A stretch of 19,577 bases of DNA, from the NCBI GenBank assembly GCA_017543025.1, contig JAFYGX010000206.1, forward strand, positions 1 through 19,577, in the 5' to 3' direction. The notes below the pieces were generated by a model that saw only the letters and a list, made by a program, of their open reading frames with translations, had not been told where the DNA came from and searched no databases. Both the position numbers and the translations under genes were made by a program. This DNA comes from Solobacterium sp. (GTDB lineage Bacteria; Bacillota_I; Bacilli_A; Erysipelotrichales; Erysipelotrichaceae). The first letter of the stretch is position 1. Every line of letters starts with the position of its first letter. Below, piece by piece: positions 14,601 to 19,577 of the stretch.

Positions 14601-16978
14601 TTGTGAAGGAAATAATTCCGGAATATCTCAGTGTCTGGATTAATGGAAGCAGAGTAATCAGACCGGAGGAAACCTGCCAGCTGACCTTCTCGATTTCACC
14701 GGAAAATGCGGATAATAAAGAGATTGAATGGTCTTCGGAAAAACCGGATGTGGCGACAGTTTCTGAAACCGGACTGGTTACCGGCATGAAAGCCGGCAAG
14801 ACGGTTATTACGGGCAGAACGAAAGCCGGAGGACGGGAAGGCAGTGTCGAGATTACGGTCTCTGAAAAGATTCATCCGACCAGCTTGAATCTGAGGGAAA
14901 CAAACAGGACGATCAGAATAGCAGATTCGTTCAGGCTGAAAGCGATCTTATATCCTGCCGATGCGGATAACAGAAACATAACATGGAGTTCTGACAATAA
15001 CGCGGTTGCGTATGTTGATTCGGAAGGAAATGTGACAGGAATCTCGGAAGGTACTGCGACCATTATCGCGACGTCGGAGGACGGCGGACTGACAGCGCAA
15101 TGCAGAGTGACTGTAGTGAAGACGATTAAGGCTGCCGGTATTGAACTGAGCACCACTTCGCGAAAGATCAAGAAAAACAGCAGCTTTAAGCTTCGGGCAT
15201 ACATCAGTCCGTCAAATGCGGATAATCAGAATGTCATCTGGACAAGCGATGATACAACGGTGGCGACAGTAGACAATCAGGGAACTGTCACAGGCGAAGC
15301 AGCAGGCACTGCAGTCATCACTGCGAGAACAGAGGATGGCGGGTATACTGCCCAATGCACCGTTACAGTTGCAGAAACGATTCCTGTTTCATCGATCTTT
15401 GCGACAGAGCATGTGACGCTGAAAACAGGGTGTGAAACAACAATATTTACATCTGTTTATCCGTCGGAAGCGGATGATGCAACCTTGAAATGGACTTCCA
15501 GTAATGAAGCGGTCGTAACGGTAGATTCGAATGGGACGGTGAAAGGAATCAGTGCCGGGGCAGCAGTTATTACAATTACATCCGGCAGCGGAGGATGTAC
15601 TGCTCAATGCCGTGTAACCGTTCAGGATATCATTCACCCGCAGGAGATTTATGTGTCTCCGAGCAGGAAACAGATTAAAGTTAACGGCACTGCAGAGATG
15701 AATGTTTCATTCAATCCGAACAATCCGGATAGAACGGATGTGTTATGGGTCTCCAGCGACGACAGAATCGCAAGTGTTAATGCGAATGGAGTTGTGACGG
15801 GAGTGAAAGCCGGAACGACAACGATTTCAGCCATTTCGGGTGATAACGGTATGATCGGTACTGCGACTGTCATAGTTACAGATACGATTCATCCGGATTC
15901 CGTTCAGGTGTCTCCCAATTCGCTGATTCTTTACCGGGGAGAAAATACAAAAGCAGAGGCGAAGGTTTTACCGGAGGATGCGGATCATAAAGAAGTCAAA
16001 TGGGCAGCCAATGATCCTGCTGTCGCAGAAGTTGACCAGAACGGAACTATAACTGCAGTCAGTGCAGGGACCACCTACATCACAGCGACTACGGCAGATG
16101 GGAACATTACAGCAACCTGCTATATAACTGTGAAAAATCCGAAAGATGGAATGGTGGAGCGGATTTCGCTGAACAAAACCGCCCTGTCTTTGAAAAAAGG
16201 AACATCTGAAACGCTTAAAGCGGTTTTGGAACCTTCCAATGCGGCAAATAAAACAGTCACATGGAAGAGCAACAATCCATCGGTGGCGACCGTCGACAGT
16301 AACGGCAATGTCAGAGCGGTATCGAAGGGAACGGCGACAATCATTGTTACAGCTGCAGACGGAAGTAATAAATCTGCGCTTTGCACGGTAACTGTCACTG
16401 AATCTGCAGCACCTTCTCCGACTCCCTCCTCAAAGCCGACGCCGCCTTCCACCCCAACTCCGACACCAACTTCGACACCTTCACCTGCACCAACATCAAC
16501 TCCGGCAGTCACACCGACTCCGGTTCCGACACCAACACCAACACCGACTCCGGTACCAAGCGGAGACACGGTGAAGATGTACCGGATGTACAATCCCAAC
16601 AGCGGTGAGCATTTCTATACCGGAAATGAGCAGGAGAAGGACATGCTGGTGAAGACAGGATGGAACTATGAAGGGGAAGGATTTACCGCTCCGTCGAGTT
16701 CCAATACTCCGATGTATCGTCTGTACAATGAGAATGCAGGCGATCATCATTACACCTCCAGCAAAGAGGAACGTGATCATCTCATAAGCATTGGCTGGAA
16801 GGATGAAGGAATCGGCTGGTATGCGGATGATGCACAGGGTGTAGCGATGTATCGTCTCTACAACCCGAACTGCATCGGAGCAGGGTCACACCACTATACC
16901 TCCAATGCACAGGAGAAAGCGCATCTCATCAGTATTGGCTGGAAAGATGAAGGCATTGGCTTCTACGCCTGCAGGTAA
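8624..16978 (+). CDS. Giant CAP / 26x Big2 / DUF5648 surface protein
   Basis: A 2784-residue exported protein. Order: Sec signal peptide (1-38, AYA then EE), Glu/Thr-rich segment (about 39-90), CAP region (about 95-380), 26 tandem Big2 Ig-like domains (383 to about 2593), Pro/Thr/Ser linker, and three 45-residue DUF5648 repeats from Met2652 to the end. The CAP residues are all present: His235, Glu243 (AENIS), Glu270 (DSEKAVYEY) and His311 (GHY). Big2 domains are bacterial Ig-like folds common in adhesins, so this is probably a long stalk presenting the CAP domain. No LPXTG motif, SLH domain or C-terminal membrane anchor is seen; DUF5648 may hold it to the wall, or it may be released. The start at 8624 (second ATG at 8627) is chosen over a TTG at 8594 because AAGGA (8612-8616) lies 7 nt upstream and a normal signal peptide results. 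It lacks the C-terminal Cys/His module of its short paralogue. Confidence 0.92.
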   Translation: MMESEKLLKRSITLLVTAVLLFVSAFSGSSGTILSAYAEEQEPETAEELQEETEETETEGSEEPAEPVLEETDEETASEAMPEISDELLKETNWNHELPYTPAEDKNAYTFFVWLSQNTTVSQDVRNSAADAAKLLKDELSDTELKDKQIIYSYFGEFEDNLSTYKNIIGYTKNTIGQEGSATSWGGFKLSLEMIAVGNDRRSRENLSALGVSSVLMAETMINANAQVGEGKMYHPSEFAGAENISGGSGKYGQGKRIGNDPYDGWYDSEKAVYEYLQNKGWSLNNLTHEQKEEIVKNCGLPGEKWIQVGHYTNLTDKGEGQTHKATGFASVYYGENDDSFGYAEYFVQEFGYSWAYAGEKDAISVADYKALVEAYENASASIPVTGVTVNPTTLSLTVGNTGNLTATVSPDNASNKSVSWSSDDTDVATVNSAGLVTAKGAGTANITVTTTDGSKTATCTVTVSNPTVPVTGISLNKTETTIAKGSTETLTATIAPETATNKNVTWSSNKTAVATVDSTGKVTAVSNGTADITAKSKDGNFEATCTVTVVTPVTGVSLNKIELTLTKDASETLTATVTPSDASDQSVTWSSDNTDVATVDSAGRVTAKGAGTATITATTTDGGYTATCEITVSDPTVAVTGVALDAYSFSLNPNETRQLTATVEPSDATNKTVTWNSDKPAVATVDTAGLVTAKSAGTATITATTTDGGYTATCEITVSDPTVAVTGVTLDAYSFSLNPNETRQLTATVEPSGATNKTVTWNSDKPAVATVDNGAVTAVGIGTATITVTTEDGGKTASCTVTVTDEILPTSINLKPYLQNDTKQLRPGVSFKIDAAVWPDNASDKTLTWTSDNESAATVDATGLVTTHATGTANITVSTKNNISETVTIVVTETIKPEEIIINHYSLQLKKDETFQLTATVNPRDADSTAVTWKSSSPEIATVDESGVVTAHKDGQTTITASIGEVTGFCTVTVTDRIQPTNIYLDRGYGQVKIGESIRLEAYVEPKNAEYDSLQWTSDNNAIATVAQDGTVTGVSEGKVTIRAEIPGTTLSNSCTIEVVEEFQPYYISLNTYVLQLNKGKTKEIYASVYPQNAPQTVSWQTSNANVATVEDGVVTAVGYGECYITAAAGTVSERCRVTVTDEIVPQTVYLHCMYSNFVKLGKTKQMTAEVLPEDVADKRVTWYTSNPAVAEVDENGLVSGKSKGRVTITAVTVLENISDSYDLEVTDAIYPSEMYIYPTFDEVAVGYSNNYDAYIYPYDADDPSITWSSSAPDVAEIDETTGRVTGKKTGTAVITAVTSNGLKDERTLTVTETPQPIGVGINSGDFKLKLGADYKLTATVYPEYCEQTVTWSSDKPSVVSVKQDGTLHGEGLGKARITASTANGKSSTIIVTVVNSVPVDYVYISSSYEQVAVNKTISLYAVVVPSHADNRNVSWQSSDTSIAEVDEDGVVTGKAAGEVTITVTTKDGGKSDSRKLTVTEKVLPDGIYLSRYKLQLLPGTTASLEADIYPGDAEDRTVTWSSDNEAVVQVNDGVLTAGENEGTAVITARTVNGKEASCTVTVTNVIHPESVWIDAFDVQIKPNAPREIEAVVVPDNAQNTDLIWSVDSPVLKLEQKDNKAIVTGLKEGKAYLYVKTADGEQTDSKLITVTKTIHPTGMGLSWGSGVIKVNRTTKITPLIQPEDADNQNVTYTSSDEKIATVSADGTVTGVAPGDVTITVETVDGHIKSEAKITVIAEVHPESISLYEHEIQLKPGSSRPLYFSLQPNDADYTDVRWSSSKESVATVNESGVVTAVAEGDAVITVTTVDGSYTDTCNVKVSNVIHPASVSIYGSTSCIKKGEMIFLYATVYPYDSDNRNVRWESEQPGVAEVDATFGYVTGVSAGTAVIKAITEDGNKTGEYEITVADVIQPESISLSLSRYVLKIGETAVMRGKVLPENADDREVVYYSNDPSIAEVDEHGIVTAKAEGTVRIGVRMKNGDPKQTETELQVVKEIIPEYLSVWINGSRVIRPEETCQLTFSISPENADNKEIEWSSEKPDVATVSETGLVTGMKAGKTVITGRTKAGGREGSVEITVSEKIHPTSLNLRETNRTIRIADSFRLKAILYPADADNRNITWSSDNNAVAYVDSEGNVTGISEGTATIIATSEDGGLTAQCRVTVVKTIKAAGIELSTTSRKIKKNSSFKLRAYISPSNADNQNVIWTSDDTTVATVDNQGTVTGEAAGTAVITARTEDGGYTAQCTVTVAETIPVSSIFATEHVTLKTGCETTIFTSVYPSEADDATLKWTSSNEAVVTVDSNGTVKGISAGAAVITITSGSGGCTAQCRVTVQDIIHPQEIYVSPSRKQIKVNGTAEMNVSFNPNNPDRTDVLWVSSDDRIASVNANGVVTGVKAGTTTISAISGDNGMIGTATVIVTDTIHPDSVQVSPNSLILYRGENTKAEAKVLPEDADHKEVKWAANDPAVAEVDQNGTITAVSAGTTYITATTADGNITATCYITVKNPKDGMVERISLNKTALSLKKGTSETLKAVLEPSNAANKTVTWKSNNPSVATVDSNGNVRAVSKGTATIIVTAADGSNKSALCTVTVTESAAPSPTPSSKPTPPSTPTPTPTSTPSPAPTSTPAVTPTPVPTPTPTPTPVPSGDTVKMYRMYNPNSGEHFYTGNEQEKDMLVKTGWNYEGEGFTAPSSSNTPMYRLYNENAGDHHYTSSKEERDHLISIGWKDEGIGWYADDAQGVAMYRLYNPNCIGAGSHHYTSNAQEKAHLISIGWKDEGIGFYACR
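9770..16403 (+). repeat. Array of 26 Big2 domains
   Basis: About 2210 residues divide into 26 units of 81-88 residues. Each has a V-x-x-I/V start, a central W(S/T)S(D/S) motif, (I/V)A(T/E)V, a G-x-V(T)-(A/G) turn, a G-x-(A/V)-x-I segment and a final T-V-T-V-like strand. Units 1-5 are joined by (N/D)PTV-type or similar short joints leading to VTG(V/I). Units 6-25 mostly begin after a hydrophobic residue followed by (H/Q/L/K/Y)P. Unit 26 follows a KNPKDG joint. The units diverge in the middle and far end but are nearly identical around units 3-5. Confidence 0.92.
10463..10943 (+). repeat. Recent 258-bp tandem duplication in the Big2 array
   Basis: The stretch 10463-10685 recurs at 10721-10943 with only two base differences in 223 bp (GTTGCATT versus GTTACATT, and CCGATGCG versus CCGGTGCG). 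The period of 258 bp equals exactly 86 codons, one Big2 unit, so the frame is kept. Confidence 0.93.
16404..16569 (+). repeat. Pro/Thr/Ser-rich low-complexity linker
   Basis: About 55 codons made mainly of Pro, Thr and Ser, with PTPTP and STP runs. It separates the Big2 stalk from the DUF5648 repeats and resembles wall-spanning or flexible linkers of exported proteins. Confidence 0.8.
16577..16972 (+). repeat. Three DUF5648 repeats at the end of the giant protein
   Basis: Units begin at 16577, 16712 and 16847, each 135 bp. The protein ends five residues after the last GIGF motif. The block closely matches 6961-7360 in the short CAP gene at both protein and DNA level. Confidence 0.88.
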
Positions 16979-17028
16979 CACATACGCAAGTGATTGATTT
17001 CTTCTGCAAATGCAGATGAGATAAGAAC

Positions 17029-17077
17029 AGGATCTTTCTGTGACAGACTTCGCTGCCTGTTACGGGAGGATCCTTTC
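17029..17077 (+). terminator. Weak terminator candidate after the giant gene
   Basis: AGGATC (17029-17034) and GATCCT (17069-17074) can pair around a 34-nt loop that has its own small stem, followed by TTT. The long loop and short T-run make it doubtful. The rest of 16979-17256 shows no gene; no convincing promoter was seen for the next gene. Confidence 0.3.
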
Positions 17078-17256
17078 ATATTCACTGTACGGACAATCTG
17101 AAGATGACAGAGAACGGATACTGTGATTTTTCGACGAAGAGATAATGACGGCTTATTTTTTGCGTGCATGGAAAACTGCCTGTCAGAAAGTACTGTATTT
17201 CCTGCATAATAACAGTGGTGAACGCATTGCCGGCGCTGCAAGAGGGAGAAATAAGT

Positions 17257-18090
17257 ATGATTGAAAAGGCATATGAAACTGCCTGCGGAACAATTCATTA
17301 CTGGATCAGTACACAGGCGAAACACAATGGTCCGCAGCTTGTATTTCTGCCTGGACTTACGGCAGATCACCGGCTGTTTGAAAAGCAGATTGACTGTTTT
17401 GAAGGAGAGTTTCCGCTGTTTGTATGGGATGCGCCGGAACACGCGGCGTCCTGGCCGTTTCAGCCGTATTTCAATCTGGAAGATAAAGCGCGCTGGCTGA
17501 GTGAAATACTGACGAAGGAAGGATTTTCAGAGCCGGTTATTATCGGGCAGTCAATGGGCGGCTATGTCGGACAGATGTTTGCACAGCTGTATCCGGATCG
17601 ACTGAAAGGTTTTATTTCGATTGATTCTGCTCCGCTGCAGCGCAGTTATGTCACCGGTCTGGAAATCTTTCTTCTGAAGCGAATGGAGCCGGTATATCGC
17701 TGGTATCCCTGGAACGCACTGATGAAAATTGGTACGGAAGGGGTTGCGGAGTCGAAATACGGCAGAGCGCTGATGCGTTCCATGATGCAGGTGTATGAAG
17801 GGGACCAGAAGCGTTATGCGCAAATTGCCGGGCACGGATACCGGATGCTCGGGGAAGCGATGGAGGCGGATCTGCCTTATGCGCTCTTATGTCCGGCGCT
17901 TCTGATCTGCGGAAGACAGGACCATGCCGGTTCCTGTATCCGCTATAACAAAGCGTGGAACAGAAAGACCGGGATCCCTCTGGAGTGGATTGATGCCGCG
18001 GGGCATAATTCCAATACGGATCAGCCGGAACGGATTAATTCGCTGATCGCAGAGTTTGTCTCTGAACTGGCTTCGGGGAAGAATTCCTGA
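17257..18090 (+). CDS. Alpha/beta-hydrolase
   Basis: A 277-residue cytosolic alpha/beta-hydrolase fold enzyme, an esterase- or lipase-like hydrolase of unknown substrate. The nucleophile elbow GQSMGG places Ser99, and the acid and base are probably Asp222 (GRQDHAG) and His250 (AAGHNSN). The LPGLTAD segment (31-37) fits the oxyanion-hole region. A cap segment of helices lies between about residues 125 and 205. The start at 17257 is favoured because AGGGAG (17243-17248) lies 8 nt upstream; a GTG at 17164 would add 31 residues that do not resemble the family. No signal peptide. A strong terminator follows, so it is probably a single-gene unit. Confidence 0.88.
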   Translation: MIEKAYETACGTIHYWISTQAKHNGPQLVFLPGLTADHRLFEKQIDCFEGEFPLFVWDAPEHAASWPFQPYFNLEDKARWLSEILTKEGFSEPVIIGQSMGGYVGQMFAQLYPDRLKGFISIDSAPLQRSYVTGLEIFLLKRMEPVYRWYPWNALMKIGTEGVAESKYGRALMRSMMQVYEGDQKRYAQIAGHGYRMLGEAMEADLPYALLCPALLICGRQDHAGSCIRYNKAWNRKTGIPLEWIDAAGHNSNTDQPERINSLIAEFVSELASGKNS

Positions 18091-18092
18091 AC

Positions 18093-18129
18093 CCTGCTTT
18101 GGCACGCGAATTGCCGGCAGGTTTCTTTT
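18093..18129 (+). terminator. Terminator of the alpha/beta-hydrolase gene
   Basis: CCTGC (18093-18097) pairs with GCAGG (18117-18121), and inner GGCA (18101-18104) pairs with TGCC (18112-18115). TTTCTTTT follows. It begins three bases after the stop codon. Confidence 0.75.
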
Positions 18130-18154
18130 CAGCCGCAGCGGCGTAGGGTAAAAT
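18126..18154 (+). promoter_or_regulatory. Possible promoter of the LacI-like gene
   Basis: TTTTCA (18126-18131) and TAAAAT (18149-18154) are separated by 17 nt. The -35 box overlaps the T-run of the preceding terminator. About 70 bases of leader would precede the ATG at 18233. No AAnCGnTT operator core was seen here, so autoregulation is not supported. Confidence 0.45.
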
Positions 18155-18232
18155 GGTTCTGTAAGCAGTCTTCAGAAAGCAATTCAGTACATCATTAATA
18201 TCAGTATTTATCTGTTTCAGGGAGGAAATGAG

Positions 18233-19222
18233 ATGACAGCGAAAATGGAAGATGTGATCCTGCGAAGCGGAGAAGATCCTTCGCTGGTACAGCGTGTACT
18301 CGGTGCCGGCATTCAGGATATCGGAATTGAACGGATCAGCCGGATTCTGGAAGCTGCGGCAGATGCCGGCTATACTGCAGAATCTCGCCGGCTCGGCATC
18401 GTTTATGAAGAAAAAAGTGGCAAAGGCCTGACGCATCCGTTTTTTGTATTGATTCTTGACGCATTCCATAAAGAGGCAGAAGCGAGAGGCTATACGATCT
18501 CCTTCGTCCGCAGAGGAGAAAACGAGGAATATGCGGATGCCTGCATGCGCAATAATCTTGCCGGCGTGTGTCTTGTCTGCGCGGAATTTGAAACCCCGGA
18601 AGTGGAGGCGCTGATCAGAAGCGGGATTCCGTGCGTAACAGTGGATCATATGTTCAAACGGGTTCCGGCAGTGCTGTCTGATAATGAAAACGGAATCCGG
18701 AAGCTGGTTGAATATGCCATACAGAAAGGCCACCGGAAGATTGCGTTCGTGCATGGACATAATAATTCGATTGTCACAAGAACACGGATCATCCAGTTCA
18801 ACAATGTCATGAACTACTATAAGCTCCCGGTGCCTCCGGAATATATCCGGGAATGTCTTTATGACAATATTCCTCTTGTCAGAAAAATCATCCGGGAAAT
18901 GCTTTCACTGCCCGACCGGCCGACCTGCATCCTTCTGCCGGATGACATTTCCTATCTCGGTGCGCAAGACGCTGCGACTAAACTCGGCCTGCGGATTCCG
19001 GATGATATCTCCTTCATGGGATATGATGGTATTCCTCTGATCCGCTCACTGGAGCCTAAGTTGACAACCATCCGTCAGAGTGCAGAGGAACTGGGACAGA
19101 CAGCTGCCGCAAGACTGATCGACCGGATTGAACATCCGAAGACAGCGAAACTGCTTCCGGCTATTTTTCCGGTTGAACTGCTTGAAGGCGAAACGGTGAA
19201 AGATCTGACATATAACGGCTGA
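18233..19222 (+). CDS. LacI/GalR-family regulator with atypical DNA-binding region
   Basis: A 329-residue protein whose residues 54-325 form a standard LacI/PBP-like effector domain. Typical features are LGIVY at the start, GHRKIAFVHG near the middle, then PDDISFMGYDG and LTTIRQSAEELG. The N-terminal part (residues 5-47) aligns in layout with the LacI helix-turn-helix (MEDVILRSGEDPSLVQRVLG, then ILEAAADAGY), but the usual AGVS and TVSRVLN motifs are changed. The hinge helix normally found after the GY (N-x-x-AR-x-L plus linker) is nearly absent: only about six residues separate GY from LGIV. GGAGG (18221-18225) lies 7 nt before the ATG. No longer reading supplies a better domain. It may bind an unusual operator or have lost normal binding. 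Ligand is probably a sugar; the GH32 operon is a possible target. Confidence 0.87.
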   Translation: MTAKMEDVILRSGEDPSLVQRVLGAGIQDIGIERISRILEAAADAGYTAESRRLGIVYEEKSGKGLTHPFFVLILDAFHKEAEARGYTISFVRRGENEEYADACMRNNLAGVCLVCAEFETPEVEALIRSGIPCVTVDHMFKRVPAVLSDNENGIRKLVEYAIQKGHRKIAFVHGHNNSIVTRTRIIQFNNVMNYYKLPVPPEYIRECLYDNIPLVRKIIREMLSLPDRPTCILLPDDISYLGAQDAATKLGLRIPDDISFMGYDGIPLIRSLEPKLTTIRQSAEELGQTAAARLIDRIEHPKTAKLLPAIFPVELLEGETVKDLTYNG

Positions 19223-19230
19223 ATGCAGAT

Positions 19231-19276
19231 GACAGATCTGTGAATCGCAGCAATGCGGCTTCCGGATCTGTCTTTT
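19231..19276 (+). terminator. Terminator of the LacI-like gene
   Basis: GACAGATC (19231-19238) and GATCTGTC (19265-19272) form a perfect 8-bp stem; an inner CGCA/TGCG pair adds to it. TTTTATT follows. It lies 8 bases after the stop codon. Confidence 0.85.
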
Positions 19277-19312
19277 ATTATGCCTGGCGGAACGAAACGA
19301 ACCGGATCTGCC

Positions 19313-19356
19313 GTTATCTGCTCATGTGCATTCTCTGGCATACATGAGGAGATAAC
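19313..19356. repeat. Long imperfect palindrome, function unknown
   Basis: GTTATCTGCTCATGT (19313-19327) and ACATGAGGAGATAAC (19342-19356) pair over 14 of 15 positions with a 14-nt loop. No T-run follows on either strand, so it is not an ordinary terminator. It is in the gene-free stretch 19223-19535, where the only other features seen are a terminator and one more hairpin. Confidence 0.75.
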
Positions 19357-19454
19357 CGGGGAAGATGGAGAAGCCGGAAAGAAATTCACAAAGAATTCAT
19401 GGTTTGGTCGTTTACTCGGTTTCTTGCGGGATGCTATCTCAAGTTTTAAAGTAA

Positions 19455-19494
19455 ATGCGCCGATAATCGCTCTGTTAAGCGGTTTTCGGCGCAT
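19455..19494 (-). terminator. Hairpin, possible minus-strand terminator
   Basis: ATGCGCCGA (19455-19463) and TCGGCGCAT (19486-19494) form a perfect 9-bp stem with an inner CGCT/AGCG pairing. On the minus strand it is followed by TTACTTTAAAAC, which is only moderately T-rich. It could end a gene entering from the right edge. Confidence 0.45.
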
Positions 19495-19535
19495 TGTCTG
19501 TTGTCCCAGTGATTGATGTTTCGGGCATTTATGAA

Positions 19536-19577
19536 TTATTGTGCATTTTCGTTTAAGGTGAGATTCAGTACTTCAGA
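19536..19577 (-). CDS. Possible C-terminal end of a gene running off the window
   Basis: On the minus strand only one frame is open from the right edge, giving 13 codons (ending LTLNENAQ) and a TAA at 19538-19536. The hairpin at 19494-19455 lies about 40 bases further on, consistent with a gene end. The piece is too short to identify. Confidence 0.25.
   Translation of the reverse strand, partial: SEVLNLTLNENAQ

Noticed and set aside
18035..18760. 241-codon minus-strand open frame over the LacI-like gene
   Set aside because: Overlaps two well-supported plus-strand genes and their terminator; the translation has no recognisable features.
19253..19516. 87-codon plus-strand open frame after the LacI-like gene
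   Set aside because: Starts inside the terminator, has no ribosome binding site and runs across two hairpins.

Overview
The window looks like chromosomal DNA from a low-to-mid-GC Gram-positive anaerobe of the Bacillota. The evidence is the AGGAGG-type ribosome binding sites, a lipobox lipoprotein, Sec-exported proteins with Pro/Thr linkers, and families common in gut Firmicutes: C_GCAxxG, DUF937, GH32, CAP, Big2, DUF5648 and LacI. An Erysipelotrichia- or Lachnospiraceae-like gut organism fits, but that is inference. No tRNA, rRNA, CRISPR array, transposase or phage gene was recognised.

Layout: (1) 1-1790, plus strand: a small Cys-rich C_GCAxxG protein, then a DUF937 protein whose tail is built from three 27-residue Lys/Glu-rich repeats. 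(2) 5672-1801, minus strand: a compact three-gene operon, GH32 fructosidase - HAD phosphatase - GH32 fructosidase. It has a well-formed promoter with a LacI-type operator core in its spacer, translationally coupled genes and a strong terminator. Both GH32 enzymes lack signal peptides, so they act in the cytosol on imported (probably phosphorylated) fructosides; no transporter is encoded here. (3) 5701-16978: two paralogous exported proteins flank a minus-strand lipoprotein. The first (592 aa) has a signal peptide, acidic linker, CAP domain, three DUF5648 repeats and a C-terminal Cys/His zinc-binding-like module. The second is a 2784-residue giant with the same N-terminal CAP region and the same three DUF5648 repeats, separated by 26 tandem Big2 Ig-like domains and a Pro/Thr linker. 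Neither ends in a recognisable LPXTG signal. (4) 17257-19222, plus strand: an alpha/beta hydrolase and a LacI-family regulator with a divergent DNA-binding region and an apparently missing hinge helix. (5) 19223-19577: a terminator, a long unexplained palindrome, another hairpin and possibly the end of a minus-strand gene.

The most notable locus is the CAP/Big2/DUF5648 pair. It resembles a short and a long version of the same surface or secreted module, with the long form carrying CAP at the tip of a repetitive stalk. The stalk shows recent tandem duplication of one Big2 unit (258-bp period, two mismatches over 223 bp), so its length may vary between strains. The GH32 operon is a conventional fructoside-use unit; the LacI-type regulator 12.6 kb away could control it, but the window does not prove this link.
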